Origin: Aquimonas voraii
GTDB taxonomy: Bacteria; Pseudomonadota; Gammaproteobacteria; Xanthomonadales; Xanthomonadaceae
DNA: 64,000 bases
Assembly (NCBI RefSeq): GCF_900101825.1
Contig: NZ_FNAG01000001.1
Coordinates: 248,001-312,000, forward strand
Direction: 5' to 3'
Shown: in pieces, positions 7,146 to 16,251 of the stretch
Layout of the letters: every line of letters starts with the position of its first letter
Numbering within the stretch: position 1 is the first letter of the stretch
Notes under the pieces: model-generated
The model's input: the letters and a program-made list of their open reading frames with translations, nothing else
What the model was told of the DNA's origin: nothing
Database searches by the model: none
Program-made: the position numbers and the translations under genes

Positions 7146-9842
7146 CTACTGCTGCCAGGCGGGCGGGCCATCGCCCCCGCGTCGATAGCGTGCGCGGGCG
7201 GCCGCCACGGCGGCTTCCGGCAGCGCGCCGTCCTCCTGCAGCGCATACAGCGCCGCGATCACGATCGACACGGCATCGACCTCGAAGAAGGCGCGCAGGC
7301 CCTCGCGGGTATCGCTGCGGCCGAAGCCGTCGGTGCCGAGGGTGACATAGCGTCGCGGCACGAAGGCGCGGATCAGCTCGGGCCAGGCGCGCACGTAGTC
7401 GCTGGCGGCGATGATCGGTCCGCGCGTTCCGGCGAACGCGCGGGTCACGAAGGCCGCATCGGAACCCTTGCCTAGTCGCGCTTCGCGCTCGCGGGCCATG
7501 CCCTCGCGCTGCAGCTCGCTGTAGCTGGTCGCGCTCCACACGGCCGCCTCGATGCCGAAGTCCTCGCGCAGCAGGCGCTGGGCGCGCAGCACTTCGGCGA
7601 GGATCGCGCCGGAGCCCAGCAGCTGCACCTGCGCGGATTCGGCAGTGCCCTCCGGCAGGCGATACAGGCCACGCACGATGTCGGCGGGCTCCACGCCGGC
7701 CGGCAGCGAGGGCTGCGGCAGGTTCTGGTTGACCACCGTGAGGTAGTAGAAGACATCCTCCTGCCGCTCCAGCATGGCCTGCATGCCGTGCTCGAACAGC
7801 ACCGCGACCTCGTAGGCGAAGGCCGGGTCGTAGCTGCGGCAGTTGGGTACGCAGGCAAACATCGGCAGCGAACTGCCGTCCTGGTGTTGCAGGCCCTCGC
7901 CGTTGAGCGTGGTGCGGCCGCTGGTGGCGCCGAGCAGGAAGCCGCGCGCACGCTGGTCGGCGGCCGCCCACACCAGATCGCCGACGCGCTGGAAGCCGAA
8001 CATCGAGTAGTAGATGTAGACCGGCAGCATCGGCACATCGTGCGTGCTGTAGCTGGTGGCCGCGGCAATCCACGAACTGATGGCGCCGGCCTCGGAGATG
8101 CCTTCTTCCAGGATCTGCCCGCGCGTGTCCTCGCGGTAGTAGAGCATCGAGCCAAGGTCTTCCGGCTCGTAGAGCTGGCCCTGCGGCGAGTAGATGCCGA
8201 CCTGACGGAACAGGCTGGCCATGCCGAAGGTGCGGGCTTCGTCGGCGACGATTGGCACGATGCGCGGGCCGAGCGCGGCATCCTTCAGCAGGTTGCCGAG
8301 CATGCGCACGGCCGCCATGGTGGTCGACATCTCCTTGCCCTCGGCCTCGAGCGCGAAGCCCGCCCACTGCGCGCGCGGCGGCACCGGCACCGGCGCGCTG
8401 GCCTGCGGCCGGCGGCGCGGCAGGTACCCGCCCAGCGTCTGCCGTCGCGCCTTCAGATAGCGCAGCTCGGGGCTGTCCTCGGCGGGCCGGTAGAAGGGCA
8501 GCGACTCCAGGTCAGCGTCGCGCAGCGGCAGGCCGAAGCGATCGCGAAAGGCGCGCAAATGCTCGACGTCGAGCTTCTTCTGCTGGTGCGTGGTCATGCG
8601 GCCCTGGCCGAGGCTGCCCATGCCGTAGCCCTTCATGGTCTTGGCGAGGATGACGGTCGGCTGGCCGCGATGCGCCACGGCCGCGGCATAGGCCGCGTAG
8701 AGCTTGCGCGCGTCATGGCCGCCGCGGCGGAGGCGATCGATGTCAGCGTCCGACAGATCCGCCACGAGCGCGGCGAGCTCGGGGTTCTGCGCGAAGAAGC
8801 GCTCGCGGTTGTAGGCGCCGTCATTGGCTGAGAGGGTCTGGAACTGGCCGTCGACGGTCTGCGCGAAGGCGCGCAGCAGTTCACCCGTGGCGTCGCGCGC
8901 GAACAGCAGGTCCCAGTCCGAGCTCCACAGCACCTTGATCACGTGCCAGCCGGCCCCGGTGAACAGGGCTTCGAGTTCATCGACGATGCGGCCATTGCCG
9001 CGCACCGGGCCGTCCAGACGCTGCAGGTTGCAGTTGATCACGAAGGTCAGGTGGTCGAGGCCCTCGCGCGCGGCGAGGCCGAGCGCGCCGATCGATTCCG
9101 GTTCGTCCATCTCGCCGTCGCCGAAGAAACCCCAGACGCGGCGCCCGCCGCCCTCGCGCAGGCCGCGATGATGCAGATAGCGCAGGAATCGCGCCTGGTA
9201 GATCGCATTGATCGGGCCGAGTCCCATCGAGCCGGTGGGGAACTGCCAGAAGCCCGGCATCAGCCAGGGGTGCGGGTACGAGCTCAGGCCCTGTCCGCCG
9301 ATCTCGCGGCGATAGTGGTCGAGCTGGGTCTCGCTCAAGTGCCCTTCGAGAAAGGCGCGGGCGTACACGCCGGGCGCGGAATGCGGCTGGAAGAACACCA
9401 GATCGCCGCCGTCGGGGTGGCCCTCTCCCTTGAAGAAATGCTGGAAGCCGACTTCGAACAGATCGGCCGCGGAAGCATACGAAGCGATATGCCCGCCCTG
9501 CTCCAGCCCGTCGCGGTTGGCGCGCATCACCATGGCCATCGCGTTCCAGCGCAGGGCCGCATTGAGCTTGGCCTCCAGCGCCTCGTCGCCGGGGTAATGC
9601 GGCTGCCGCGCCAGCGGAATGCTGTTGCAGTAGGGCGTGACCCGTGCGCGCGCCGACTGCACCCCGCGGCCCAGGGCGTGGTCGGCCAGGCGGTCGAACA
9701 GGAACTGCGCGCGCTCGCGGCCCTCGCGCGCGATCAGCGCATCGAAGGCGTCGAGCCACTCGCGGGTTTCCGTGGGATCGATGTCGGCCTGGCCGTGGCT
9801 GGCCGAGATCAGATGACCTGAGGCATTGAAGCGGGGCTGCAT
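7146..9842 (-). CDS. aceE: pyruvate dehydrogenase E1 component, homodimeric type
   Basis: Thiamine-diphosphate enzyme that decarboxylates pyruvate and transfers the acetyl group to the lipoyl arms of E2 in the pyruvate dehydrogenase complex. At 898 residues it matches the family (E. coli about 887). The ThDP/Mg motif GDGEMDEPESIG and its partner NCNLQRLDGPVRGNG are present. TKTMKGYGMG-type and SGRTTLNGEGLQHQDG segments typical of the single-chain AceE are readable. The start ATG has only a weak ribosome binding site, but no better start is seen. The E2 (aceF) and E3 (lpd) genes are not adjacent: downstream is a gap and then the sensor gene. A small perfect hairpin (9947-9962) lies about 105 bases upstream. 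The call is very secure. Confidence 0.97.
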   Translation of the reverse strand: MQPRFNASGHLISASHGQADIDPTETREWLDAFDALIAREGRERAQFLFDRLADHALGRGVQSARARVTPYCNSIPLARQPHYPGDEALEAKLNAALRWNAMAMVMRANRDGLEQGGHIASYASAADLFEVGFQHFFKGEGHPDGGDLVFFQPHSAPGVYARAFLEGHLSETQLDHYRREIGGQGLSSYPHPWLMPGFWQFPTGSMGLGPINAIYQARFLRYLHHRGLREGGGRRVWGFFGDGEMDEPESIGALGLAAREGLDHLTFVINCNLQRLDGPVRGNGRIVDELEALFTGAGWHVIKVLWSSDWDLLFARDATGELLRAFAQTVDGQFQTLSANDGAYNRERFFAQNPELAALVADLSDADIDRLRRGGHDARKLYAAYAAAVAHRGQPTVILAKTMKGYGMGSLGQGRMTTHQQKKLDVEHLRAFRDRFGLPLRDADLESLPFYRPAEDSPELRYLKARRQTLGGYLPRRRPQASAPVPVPPRAQWAGFALEAEGKEMSTTMAAVRMLGNLLKDAALGPRIVPIVADEARTFGMASLFRQVGIYSPQGQLYEPEDLGSMLYYREDTRGQILEEGISEAGAISSWIAAATSYSTHDVPMLPVYIYYSMFGFQRVGDLVWAAADQRARGFLLGATSGRTTLNGEGLQHQDGSSLPMFACVPNCRSYDPAFAYEVAVLFEHGMQAMLERQEDVFYYLTVVNQNLPQPSLPAGVEPADIVRGLYRLPEGTAESAQVQLLGSGAILAEVLRAQRLLREDFGIEAAVWSATSYSELQREGMAREREARLGKGSDAAFVTRAFAGTRGPIIAASDYVRAWPELIRAFVPRRYVTLGTDGFGRSDTREGLRAFFEVDAVSIVIAALYALQEDGALPEAAVAAARARYRRGGDGPPAWQQ

Positions 9843-9946
9843 GCGGGGCTCGTGCGTCGACGAATGAGCCGCGCAGACTGCCGCGTAGCGGCCGCGATGT
9901 CATCTGCTGTCGTCGTGTCGCCGTGCACGCCTGTCAGGACCACGCC

Positions 9947-9962
9947 CGTTGTCGCCACAACG
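9947..9962. promoter_or_regulatory. small perfect inverted repeat upstream of aceE
   Basis: Arms CGTTGT and ACAACG flank CGCC, 105 bases before the aceE start. It could be an operator half-site pair or a short hairpin in the leader. No known regulator consensus is claimed. Confidence 0.2.
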
Positions 9963-10054
9963 TCGTGTGCCACAGGGAGGGCGCTTACCCACCATGGCCC
10001 TCATCCCGCGGTGACCGGCGGGGAGGCCTCGCGATCAAACCGACGCGAGGCGAC

Positions 10055-10089
10055 AAAACAAAAGGCCCCGGCGTGAGCCGAGGCCTTTG
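10055..10089 (-). terminator. Rho-independent terminator of tRNA-Val
   Basis: On the minus strand, immediately after the tRNA 3' end, AAAGGCCTCGGC pairs with GCCGGGGCCTTT across a four-base loop. TTGTTTTG follows. The position and T-rich tail fit an intrinsic terminator. A second hairpin (GCCTCGCG/CGCGAGGC, 10026-10051) follows it. Confidence 0.75.
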
Positions 10090-10097
10090 TCTGAAAC

Positions 10098-10172
10098 TGG
10101 TGGGCAGTACAGGGATCGAACCTGTGACCCCTACCATGTCAAGGTAGTGCTCTACCGCTGAGCTAACTGCCC
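10098..10172 (-). tRNA. tRNA-Val (anticodon GAC)
   Basis: A 75-nt tRNA with encoded CCA. The acceptor arms GGGCAGT/ACTGCCC pair perfectly. The D-arm (TAGCTCAGCGGTAGAGCA) is standard. The anticodon stem CTACC/GGTAG encloses TTGACAT, giving anticodon GAC for GUC/GUU valine codons. The T-loop GGTTCGATCC is standard. A hairpin terminator follows directly. Confidence 0.97.
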
Positions 10173-10266
10173 GTCGATGCGGGGCGCGCACTCTAACACA
10201 GTGCATTCGCGAATCACAACGCCCGATCCGAGGCCCTCGGTATCGGGCGTGATGATGGCTGCGCGA

Positions 10267-10845
10267 TCAGGCCATCTGGCTCTGCACGAAGTCCCAGTTG
10301 ACCAGGTTCCAGAAGGCCTCGACGTACTTCGGGCGAGCGTTGCGGTAGTCGACGTAGTAGGCGTGCTCCCACACGTCGCAGGTCAGCAGGGCGCGGTCTT
10401 CGCCGGTCAGCGGGGTGGCGGCATTGGACGTCGAAACCAGCGCCAGGCTGCCGTCCGGACGCTGCACCAGCCAGGCCCAGCCGGAGCCGAAGGTGGTCAG
10501 CGCGGTCTGGGTGAACTTCTCCTTGAAGGCATCGAAGCTGCCGAAGGCGGCGTTGATGGCGTCCGCCAGCTTGCCGGTCGGCGCACCGCCGCCGTTGGGC
10601 TTCAGACAGTTCCAGTAGAAGGTGTGGTTCCAGACCTGGGCGGCGTTGTTGAACATGCCGCCGCTGCTGGTCTTGATGATGGTTTCCAGATCCTTGCCCT
10701 CGAACTCGGTACCAGCGATCTGGTTGTTCAAGTTGGTGACATAGGTCTGGTGATGCTTGCCGTAGTGATACTCGATGGTCTCGGCCGAGATGTGCGGGGC
10801 AAGAGCGTCGCGGGCGTAGGGCAGGGCTGGCAGTTCGATGGCCAT
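10267..10845 (-). CDS. sodB: superoxide dismutase, Fe type
   Basis: A 192-residue cytoplasmic enzyme that dismutates superoxide to hydrogen peroxide and oxygen. Metal ligands fall at the family positions: H27, H74 ([10 protein letters not shown]), D157 and H161 ([13 protein letters not shown]). Segments such as FGSGWAWLV and NAATP favour the iron form over manganese, though metal use cannot be settled by sequence. A longer open frame runs upstream to 11385, but the conserved N-terminus [10 protein letters not shown] starts at ATG 10845, preceded by GAAGGA at a proper distance. It is divergent from grxD across a 244-base gap and transcribed toward tRNA-Val. Confidence 0.96.
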   Translation of the reverse strand: MAIELPALPYARDALAPHISAETIEYHYGKHHQTYVTNLNNQIAGTEFEGKDLETIIKTSSGGMFNNAAQVWNHTFYWNCLKPNGGGAPTGKLADAINAAFGSFDAFKEKFTQTALTTFGSGWAWLVQRPDGSLALVSTSNAATPLTGEDRALLTCDVWEHAYYVDYRNARPKYVEAFWNLVNWDFVQSQMA

Positions 10846-11089
10846 GACGGTTCCTTCAGGCGAGCGTGGAAAGGGAAGGGTGATTCGCATCGCGCCCGGC
10901 GGCGATGCCGGCGGGCCACGCAGCCGGCGAGGCGGGTGGCCGAGCAGGATGAAATCGCTGCAGGGCCGGCTGGTGTGGGAAAATTGTAGCAAGCAGGCCG
11001 CGTGACCCGTTTGTGAGGTTCGCGCGGGGCCGCTCCCGACTTCCCCAAAGACCGCGCCCGCCCGCATGCCGGGCCGCGCTGGAGACCGC

Positions 11090-11413
11090 ATGAACGCCAC
11101 CGTCGATCGCATCAAGGCCGTGCTGGCCGAACACCCCATCGTCCTCTTCATGAAGGGGACGCCGCAGTTTCCGATGTGCGGCTTCTCCTCGCGTACCGTC
11201 GAGGCCTTGAAGGCCTGCAATGCCCAGTTCCACGCGGTCAACGTGCTGCAGGACCCGGAAGTGCGTGCCAACCTGCCACGCTTCTCGAACTGGCCGACCT
11301 TTCCGCAGCTGTTCATCAACGGCGAGCTGATCGGCGGCTGCGACATCACTCTGGAACTGCACCAGGCCGGCGAGCTGGCGCGCATCGTCAGCGAAGCGCA
11401 GAAGCCGGCATGA
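11090..11413 (+). CDS. grxD: monothiol glutaredoxin Grx4
   Basis: A 107-residue CGFS glutaredoxin. The family carries and delivers [2Fe-2S] clusters, often with BolA partners, and has little disulfide-reductase activity. The active-site Cys is C30 in PMCGFS. WPTFPQL and GGCDI, which form the glutathione-binding surface, are present. The upstream in-frame ATG at 11066 is less likely: MNATVDRIK aligns with family N-termini and has GGAG (11081-11084) five bases before it. The stop codon overlaps the start of the next gene (ATGA), so the SDR gene is probably translationally coupled. Confidence 0.96.
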   Translation: MNATVDRIKAVLAEHPIVLFMKGTPQFPMCGFSSRTVEALKACNAQFHAVNVLQDPEVRANLPRFSNWPTFPQLFINGELIGGCDITLELHQAGELARIVSEAQKPA

Positions 11414-12147
11414 GCGAGTCCGCGAAGCCGCTGGCGGGGCGCTCGCTACTGGTCGTCGGCGCGCACGGTGCCTTCGGCTCCGAGGTCGCGCGTGCGGCCG
11501 GGCGTGCCGGCGCTCAGGTCGTGCTGCTCGGCCGCCGCGTACCGAAGCTGGGCCAGGTCTACGACCAGCTGGTGGCCGACGGTTCGCCCGAGCCCGCGAT
11601 CTATCCGCTCGATCTCGAAGGCGCCACGCCCGCCGACTACGCGCAGCTCGCCGATACCCTGCGCGCCGAGCTCGGCGGTCTGCACGGCGTCCTGCACGCC
11701 GCCGCCGACTTCAAGCATCTGGCCTCGATCGAGAACAGCGAGCCGCTGGACCTGGTGCGCGCCATCCACGTCAACCTGACCGCGCCGCTGATGCTGAGCC
11801 GCGCCCTGCTGCCTCTGCTGCGCGAGAGCGGCAGCACCGAGCGGCCGTCTTCGCTGGTGTTCATGCTGGACGACCTCGAGCGCGTCAGCCGCGCCTATTG
11901 GGGCGGCTACGGCATCGGCAAGCACGGACTTGAGGGCGCCTTCCGAATCCTTGCGCAGGAGCTCGAAGGCTCGACCGTTCGAGTGAACGCGGTGCGGCCG
12001 GCACCGACCCGCACCAACCTGCGCTCGCGCGCCTACTTCGGCGAAGACCCGGGCCTGCTGCCGCCGGCCGCCGAGCGCGCGCCCGCGATCGTCGCGCTGT
12101 TCGACACCTCCGCCGCATCGCGCCACGGCGAGGTCATCGCCCCGTGA
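11410..12147 (+). CDS. short-chain dehydrogenase/reductase-like protein (YciK-like)
   Basis: A 245-residue Rossmann-fold protein. The nucleotide-binding glycine motif is VGAHGAFG (16-23). The Tyr-x3-Lys pair is Y167/K171 in WGGYGIGK. Similarity in the C-terminal half ([15 protein letters not shown]) resembles YciK. The catalytic Ser usually found 12-13 residues before the Tyr is missing: the stretch is [17 protein letters not shown], with Asp at the equivalent positions 154-155. Catalysis may therefore be altered or lost. ATG 11410 overlaps the grxD stop, and its own TGA overlaps the next start (GTGA), making a tightly coupled three-gene unit. The substrate is unknown. Confidence 0.85.
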   Translation: MSESAKPLAGRSLLVVGAHGAFGSEVARAAGRAGAQVVLLGRRVPKLGQVYDQLVADGSPEPAIYPLDLEGATPADYAQLADTLRAELGGLHGVLHAAADFKHLASIENSEPLDLVRAIHVNLTAPLMLSRALLPLLRESGSTERPSSLVFMLDDLERVSRAYWGGYGIGKHGLEGAFRILAQELEGSTVRVNAVRPAPTRTNLRSRAYFGEDPGLLPPAAERAPAIVALFDTSAASRHGEVIAP

Positions 12148-12746
12148 GCACCCTGTCGGCGGCGATCCTGCTGTTCATGATCCTCGACCCCTTGGGCAAT
12201 GTTCCGATCTTCCTGAACCTGCTCAAGAGCCTGCCGCCGGCTCGGCGGCGCTGGGTGCTGGCGCGTGAACTGCTGATTGCGCTGGTGGTGCTGTTCGCTT
12301 TCCTCTGGGGCGGTCAGCACATCCTCTCCGCCATGCACCTGCGTCAGGAGTCGGTGGCGATCGCTGGCGGCATCGTGCTGTTCCTGATCGGCATCAAGAT
12401 GATCTTCCCGACGCCCGAAGGCCTGTTCGGCGAAACCCCCGAGGGCGAGCCCTTCATCGTGCCCATGGCGATCCCGCTGATCGCCGGGCCCTCGGGCATG
12501 GCCGCGGTGATGCTGATGTCCAGCAACGAGCCGGAGCGCATGTTCGACTTCAGCCTGGCCCTGTTCCTGGCCTGGCTGGCGACGGCGGTGATCCTGTTTT
12601 CGTCCACCTACCTCTACCGCCTGCTCGGCCGGCGCGCGCTCGCGGCGATCGAGCGCCTGATGGGCATGCTGCTGGTGGCGCTGTCGGTGCAGATGTTCCT
12701 CGACGGCATTGGCGCGTATCTGGCGCGTTCGGCGGGCGCCGGCTGA
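12144..12746 (+). CDS. MarC/YhgN family integral membrane protein
   Basis: A 200-residue inner-membrane protein with about six hydrophobic helices. The MarC-family signature near the N-terminus is LFMILDPLGNVPIFL, and the family's second-half motif is PLIAGPSG. MarC was once linked to multiple antibiotic resistance, but the family's transport role remains unproven. The GTG start overlaps the SDR stop codon by four bases, so translation is likely coupled. The C-terminus is short and ends 73 bases before the next gene. Confidence 0.9.
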   Translation: MSTLSAAILLFMILDPLGNVPIFLNLLKSLPPARRRWVLARELLIALVVLFAFLWGGQHILSAMHLRQESVAIAGGIVLFLIGIKMIFPTPEGLFGETPEGEPFIVPMAIPLIAGPSGMAAVMLMSSNEPERMFDFSLALFLAWLATAVILFSSTYLYRLLGRRALAAIERLMGMLLVALSVQMFLDGIGAYLARSAGAG

Positions 12747-12819
12747 CGTTCAGCGCACGAACGTTTGCCACGCGGATTTCATCGAGGCCCCCCATGCTGT
12801 GCCGGACTCGGAGACGTGC

Positions 12820-13713
12820 ATGAGCTGGAAGACGCTGGACGCACAGCCGCCGCAGGTGATCGCCCATCGCGGCGCCAGTGGCGTGCTGCCCGAACACACG
12901 CTTGCGGCCTACGCGCTCGGCCTGGGGCAGGGCGCGGACGTGATCGAGCCCGATCTGGTGCCGACGCGTGACGGCGCGCTGATCGCCCGCCATGAGCCGA
13001 ATCTAGCGCGCAGCACCGACGTGTTCGACCGCGGCGAGTTCTCGCACTTGAAGCGCGAGGGCGACTGGTGGAGTACGGACCTCGCGCTGGACGAGATCCG
13101 CCGCCTGCGCGCACGCCAGCCCTTCGAGGGCCGCAGCGATCGCCATGACGGCCACCACGCGGTGCCGGGCTGGCAGGACGTGATTGATTGGGCTGCGCAG
13201 GCGGCCCTGGAGCGCGGGCAGACGGTGCGCCTGTACCCCGAGCTCAAGCATCCCGCGCAGTTCACTGCGCTCGGGCTCGACCCTGTCGCCCTTTTCGCCG
13301 AATCGGTGCGCTGCCTGCCGGGCAGCGTCGAAGTGCGCGTGCAGTGCTTCGAGATCGAGGCCCTGCGCCGCGTACACGAGGCCACGCGCCTGCCCTGCAC
13401 CCTGCTGCTGGAACAGGGCACCGACTGGCGCGCCGCCATCGCCGAACACGGCGCCTGGCTGTGGGGCGTGGGCGTCGACAAGCGCCTGCTATGGAGCGCG
13501 CCGGCCCGCAGCAGTGGACTCGTCGAAGCGGCACACGCGGCGGGCCTGCGCGTGCATCCGTGGACCTACCGCGATGACCGAGTGGGCGAGAACTACGCCG
13601 ATGTGCGGGATGAGCTGCGCGCGGCTTTGCGCCTCGGCGTGGATGGCGTGTTCTGCGACTTCCCGGCCACCGGCATCGAGGTGCGCGAGAGTCTGCGTGC
13701 CGTCGTCGAGTGA
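12820..13713 (+). CDS. glycerophosphodiester phosphodiesterase, cytoplasmic GlpQ/UgpQ type
   Basis: A 297-residue TIM-barrel enzyme that hydrolyses glycerophosphodiesters (phospholipid head-group products) to sn-glycerol 3-phosphate and an alcohol. The catalytic set is visible: H16 and R17 in IAHRGASG, E43 and D45 in VIEPDLVPTRDG, and H58 in ARHEPNL. No signal peptide is present, so it resembles cytoplasmic UgpQ in location, although the sequence is closer to GlpQ in length. ATG 12820 is chosen because GGAG (12810-12813) lies six bases upstream and the HRGA motif follows at the normal distance. The frame upstream overlaps marC. Confidence 0.92.
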   Translation: MSWKTLDAQPPQVIAHRGASGVLPEHTLAAYALGLGQGADVIEPDLVPTRDGALIARHEPNLARSTDVFDRGEFSHLKREGDWWSTDLALDEIRRLRARQPFEGRSDRHDGHHAVPGWQDVIDWAAQAALERGQTVRLYPELKHPAQFTALGLDPVALFAESVRCLPGSVEVRVQCFEIEALRRVHEATRLPCTLLLEQGTDWRAAIAEHGAWLWGVGVDKRLLWSAPARSSGLVEAAHAAGLRVHPWTYRDDRVGENYADVRDELRAALRLGVDGVFCDFPATGIEVRESLRAVVE

Positions 13714-13847
13714 AGCCGGATGCCGGCTGGACTTCCGGCAGGCGCCGCGAGGCCGCAGACTTCCCGCGGACCCGCGCGATGCGGGCCGCGCAGTCGCGCC
13801 GGGATGCCCGGGCAGGGTCTTGAAACCGAGCGGGCCAAGCGGCCGCG

Positions 13848-14216
13848 CTATTCCTGATCCAGGTTCAGCCGCACGCCCTCGACGCTGTTGCTCACCAGCG
13901 TCACGTTGAAGCGCGGGCGGCCCCAGCGCCGCTTGACCAGCACGTCCTCGCCGTCGTCGACTTCGACGCGGTAGTCCTCGCCGATCGCCTCGCGCAGCAC
14001 GTCGCGCACGCGTCGGGCCACGCCGTTCTCGCTGGTGCGGTGTTCGACTTCGACGCGGACCTCCGTCCTGGCGCCGTCCTTGGGCGTGAACGCAAGCACC
14101 AGCTCACCGCTGGACTCGGCATTGCCGCTGAACTGGAGGCGCCATTTGTTCTCGATGGGGGCAGCGTGGGCAATGCCTGCCAGAAGCAGCAGGAGGGACA
14201 GCAGGATCAGTCGCAT
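13848..14216 (-). CDS. small secreted protein of unknown function
   Basis: A 122-residue protein with a clear signal peptide (MRLILLSLLLLLAGIAHA, cleavage near 18). The mature part of about 100 residues is rich in beta-strand-like, charged segments with no cysteine. No family was recognised. It probably resides in the periplasm. It is downstream of the lysR gene on the same strand with a 33-base gap, so it may be the last member of the oleC-oleD-lysR transcript, but this is only positional. Confidence 0.7.
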   Translation of the reverse strand: MRLILLSLLLLLAGIAHAAPIENKWRLQFSGNAESSGELVLAFTPKDGARTEVRVEVEHRTSENGVARRVRDVLREAIGEDYRVEVDDGEDVLVKRRWGRPRFNVTLVSNSVEGVRLNLDQE

Positions 14217-14249
14217 GGGGGCGCTCCGCGCGGGCTTGGGGTGTGCACA

Positions 14250-15209
14250 TCATCGCTCCGAATGCCCCGCCTCGTCATAGCCCCCGCGGGCGAAGGCCGC
14301 GGGCTTGATCTGGTCGACGAAGGCGCGCGCCTGCGGGCTCAGGTACTTGCCCTTGCGGATCACCACGCCATAGCTGCGCGGTGGGAAGTACTCGCGCATG
14401 TTGTGCACGAACAGGCGCTCACGGTCGGCCTCGCTGATGCAGATGCTGGTGACGATGCTGATGCCCAGCCCCATGGCCACGTACTGCTTGATGACCTCCC
14501 AGCCGCCGACTTCCAGCGCCACGGTGTAGGGCACCTTGCGCTGCTGGAAGATCAGGTCGACCAGCCGGTAGGTGGTCAGGCGCTTCGGCGGCAGGATCAG
14601 CCCGTAGGGCGAGAGATCCTCCAGCGTCGGGTGCTTCGCGCGCGCCAGAGGATGATCGGGTGGGGTGATCAGCACCGGATCGAAGGAATAGAGCGGCGCA
14701 TAGTCGATGTCGTTGGGCACGTCGAGCATCGAGCCCACGGCGAGATCGACCTCGTCGGAGCGGATCAGCGCCAGCCCATCCTTGCCGGTGACGTTGTGCA
14801 GTCGCAGCTGGACCTCGGGATGGCTGCGGCGGAACTGGGCGATCAATTCGGGCAGCAGATAGAGGATGGTCGAAGCACCGGCGGCGATGTTGAGTTCGCC
14901 GCCCTCCAGGCCCTTGAGCCGGCTCTTGAACTCGGTTTCCAGCCCGTCGAGGCCGTCGACCAGCGGGCGCGCCAGTTCATACAGCACCTGGCCTTCGCGG
15001 GTCAGATTGAGGCGACGGCCGTGGCGTTCGAACAGGCTGCAGCCCAGCTCGCTTTCGAGCGCACCCAGCTGCAGTGAGACGGCCGGCTGACTGAGAAAGA
15101 GTGCTTCGGCAGCCCGGGTCACCGAGCCGAGCCGCGCCGCGTGGCAGAAGGCACGCAGCTGCTTGAGCCGACTGCCCTTGTAGTAGAAGCGCGCGGGCGA
15201 CTTGCTCAT
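14250..15209 (-). CDS. LysR-family transcriptional regulator (CysB-like subgroup)
   Basis: A 319-residue regulator with an N-terminal winged helix-turn-helix (about residues 12-72; LRAFCHAARLGSVTRAAEAL then FLSQPAVSLQLGALE) and a substrate-binding domain (about 100-300). The opening FYYKGSRLKQLRAF and the effector-domain sequence recall CysB/Cbl-type members. ATG 15209 is preferred. An earlier in-frame start at 15293 would put the N-terminus inside oleD and adds residues foreign to the family. It follows oleD by 13 bases and is expected to be co-transcribed with oleC-oleD, which suggests it regulates them or responds to their product. The effector is unknown. Confidence 0.88.
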   Translation of the reverse strand: MSKSPARFYYKGSRLKQLRAFCHAARLGSVTRAAEALFLSQPAVSLQLGALESELGCSLFERHGRRLNLTREGQVLYELARPLVDGLDGLETEFKSRLKGLEGGELNIAAGASTILYLLPELIAQFRRSHPEVQLRLHNVTGKDGLALIRSDEVDLAVGSMLDVPNDIDYAPLYSFDPVLITPPDHPLARAKHPTLEDLSPYGLILPPKRLTTYRLVDLIFQQRKVPYTVALEVGGWEVIKQYVAMGLGISIVTSICISEADRERLFVHNMREYFPPRSYGVVIRKGKYLSPQARAFVDQIKPAAFARGGYDEAGHSER

Positions 15210-15222
15210 CGCCGCCGGGGCT

Positions 15223-16251
15223 TCAGGCGTCTTCGAAGGCGTCGGCGGATGCCTGTGCCTGCCACCAGTGGCCGAGCTGGCGCAGGCCTTCAAGCACGCT
15301 GACCCGCGGCTGGTAGCCGAAGTCGCGGCGCGCGGCGCTGATGTCGTAGAAGTGCGTGGTCGACAGCTGCTCGGCGAGGAAGCGCGTCATCAGCGGCTCG
15401 CCTTTCAGCGGCAGCAAGGTCCAGGCGGCTTCCATGGCGGCGCCGATCCAGTAGGCCGCGCGGAAAGGCAGCAGATCCTTGACGATCGGCGCACCGGCCG
15501 CGCGCAGCAGACCGTTGACGATCTCGGAGATCGGTTTGGGCTCGCCGTTCGAGATGAAGTAGGCCTTGCCCGCGCAGCGCGCGCCGGGGTTGCCGTGCAG
15601 GGCGTCGAAGGCATCGAGGTGCGCCTGCGCGGCGTTGTCGATGTAGGTGGTGTCGATCTTGTTCTGGCCGTCGCCGACGAATCGCAGCCGCCCTGCCTTC
15701 GCGCGCTCGACCATTCGCGGCAGCAGGTGGTTGTCGCCGGGGCCCCAGATCAGACGCGGGCGCAGGGCCACGGTTGAGAGCTCGGTGCCGTTCGCTTCCA
15801 GCACGGCTTCTTCGGCGATGCGCTTGGTGGCCGGGTACCAGGCCTTGAAGCCCGTGGCCAGCGGCACCTTGGCTTCGGACAGGCCGACTACCGGCGTCGA
15901 GGCGTGATGGGTGACGCTGGGCGTGCTGGTGTAGACGAGCGTGCGCACGTCGTTCAGGCGACAGGCCGCGAGCACGTTGCGGGTGCCGCGCACGTTGGCG
16001 TCGAAATAGTCGCGGAAGCTGCCCCAGGCGCCGGCCTTGGCGCCGACGTGGAAGACCGCGTCGACACCCGCGGTGGCCTCGGCCAGCGCATCGAAGTTGG
16101 CGAGGTCGGCCTGCACCTGCTTGACGCCCAAGGCCGCGAGCCCCGGATAAAGGCCGCGATTGAAGCTGACGACGGTGAGCCCGCGGTTGACCAGGCGCGT
16201 GCAGATCGCCTGTCCGAGGAAGCCGCCGCCGCCGGTGACGAGAATCTTCAT
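15223..16251 (-). CDS. oleD: 2-alkyl-3-oxoalkanoate reductase OleD (NAD-epimerase/3-beta-HSD family)
   Basis: A 342-residue extended SDR. The nucleotide motif is GGGGFLG (7-13), Ser109/Thr110 sits in VYTSTPSV, and the catalytic pair Y139/K143 is in WYPATK. Sequence and neighbour match OleD, which reduces the beta-ketoacid made by OleA to a beta-hydroxyacid for OleC in long-chain olefin synthesis. Its ATG overlaps the oleC stop (ATGA), so the two are translationally coupled. Generic sterol or sugar epimerase roles are less likely given the oleC partner. OleA and OleB are not in the window. Confidence 0.86.
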   Translation of the reverse strand: MKILVTGGGGFLGQAICTRLVNRGLTVVSFNRGLYPGLAALGVKQVQADLANFDALAEATAGVDAVFHVGAKAGAWGSFRDYFDANVRGTRNVLAACRLNDVRTLVYTSTPSVTHHASTPVVGLSEAKVPLATGFKAWYPATKRIAEEAVLEANGTELSTVALRPRLIWGPGDNHLLPRMVERAKAGRLRFVGDGQNKIDTTYIDNAAQAHLDAFDALHGNPGARCAGKAYFISNGEPKPISEIVNGLLRAAGAPIVKDLLPFRAAYWIGAAMEAAWTLLPLKGEPLMTRFLAEQLSTTHFYDISAARRDFGYQPRVSVLEGLRQLGHWWQAQASADAFEDA

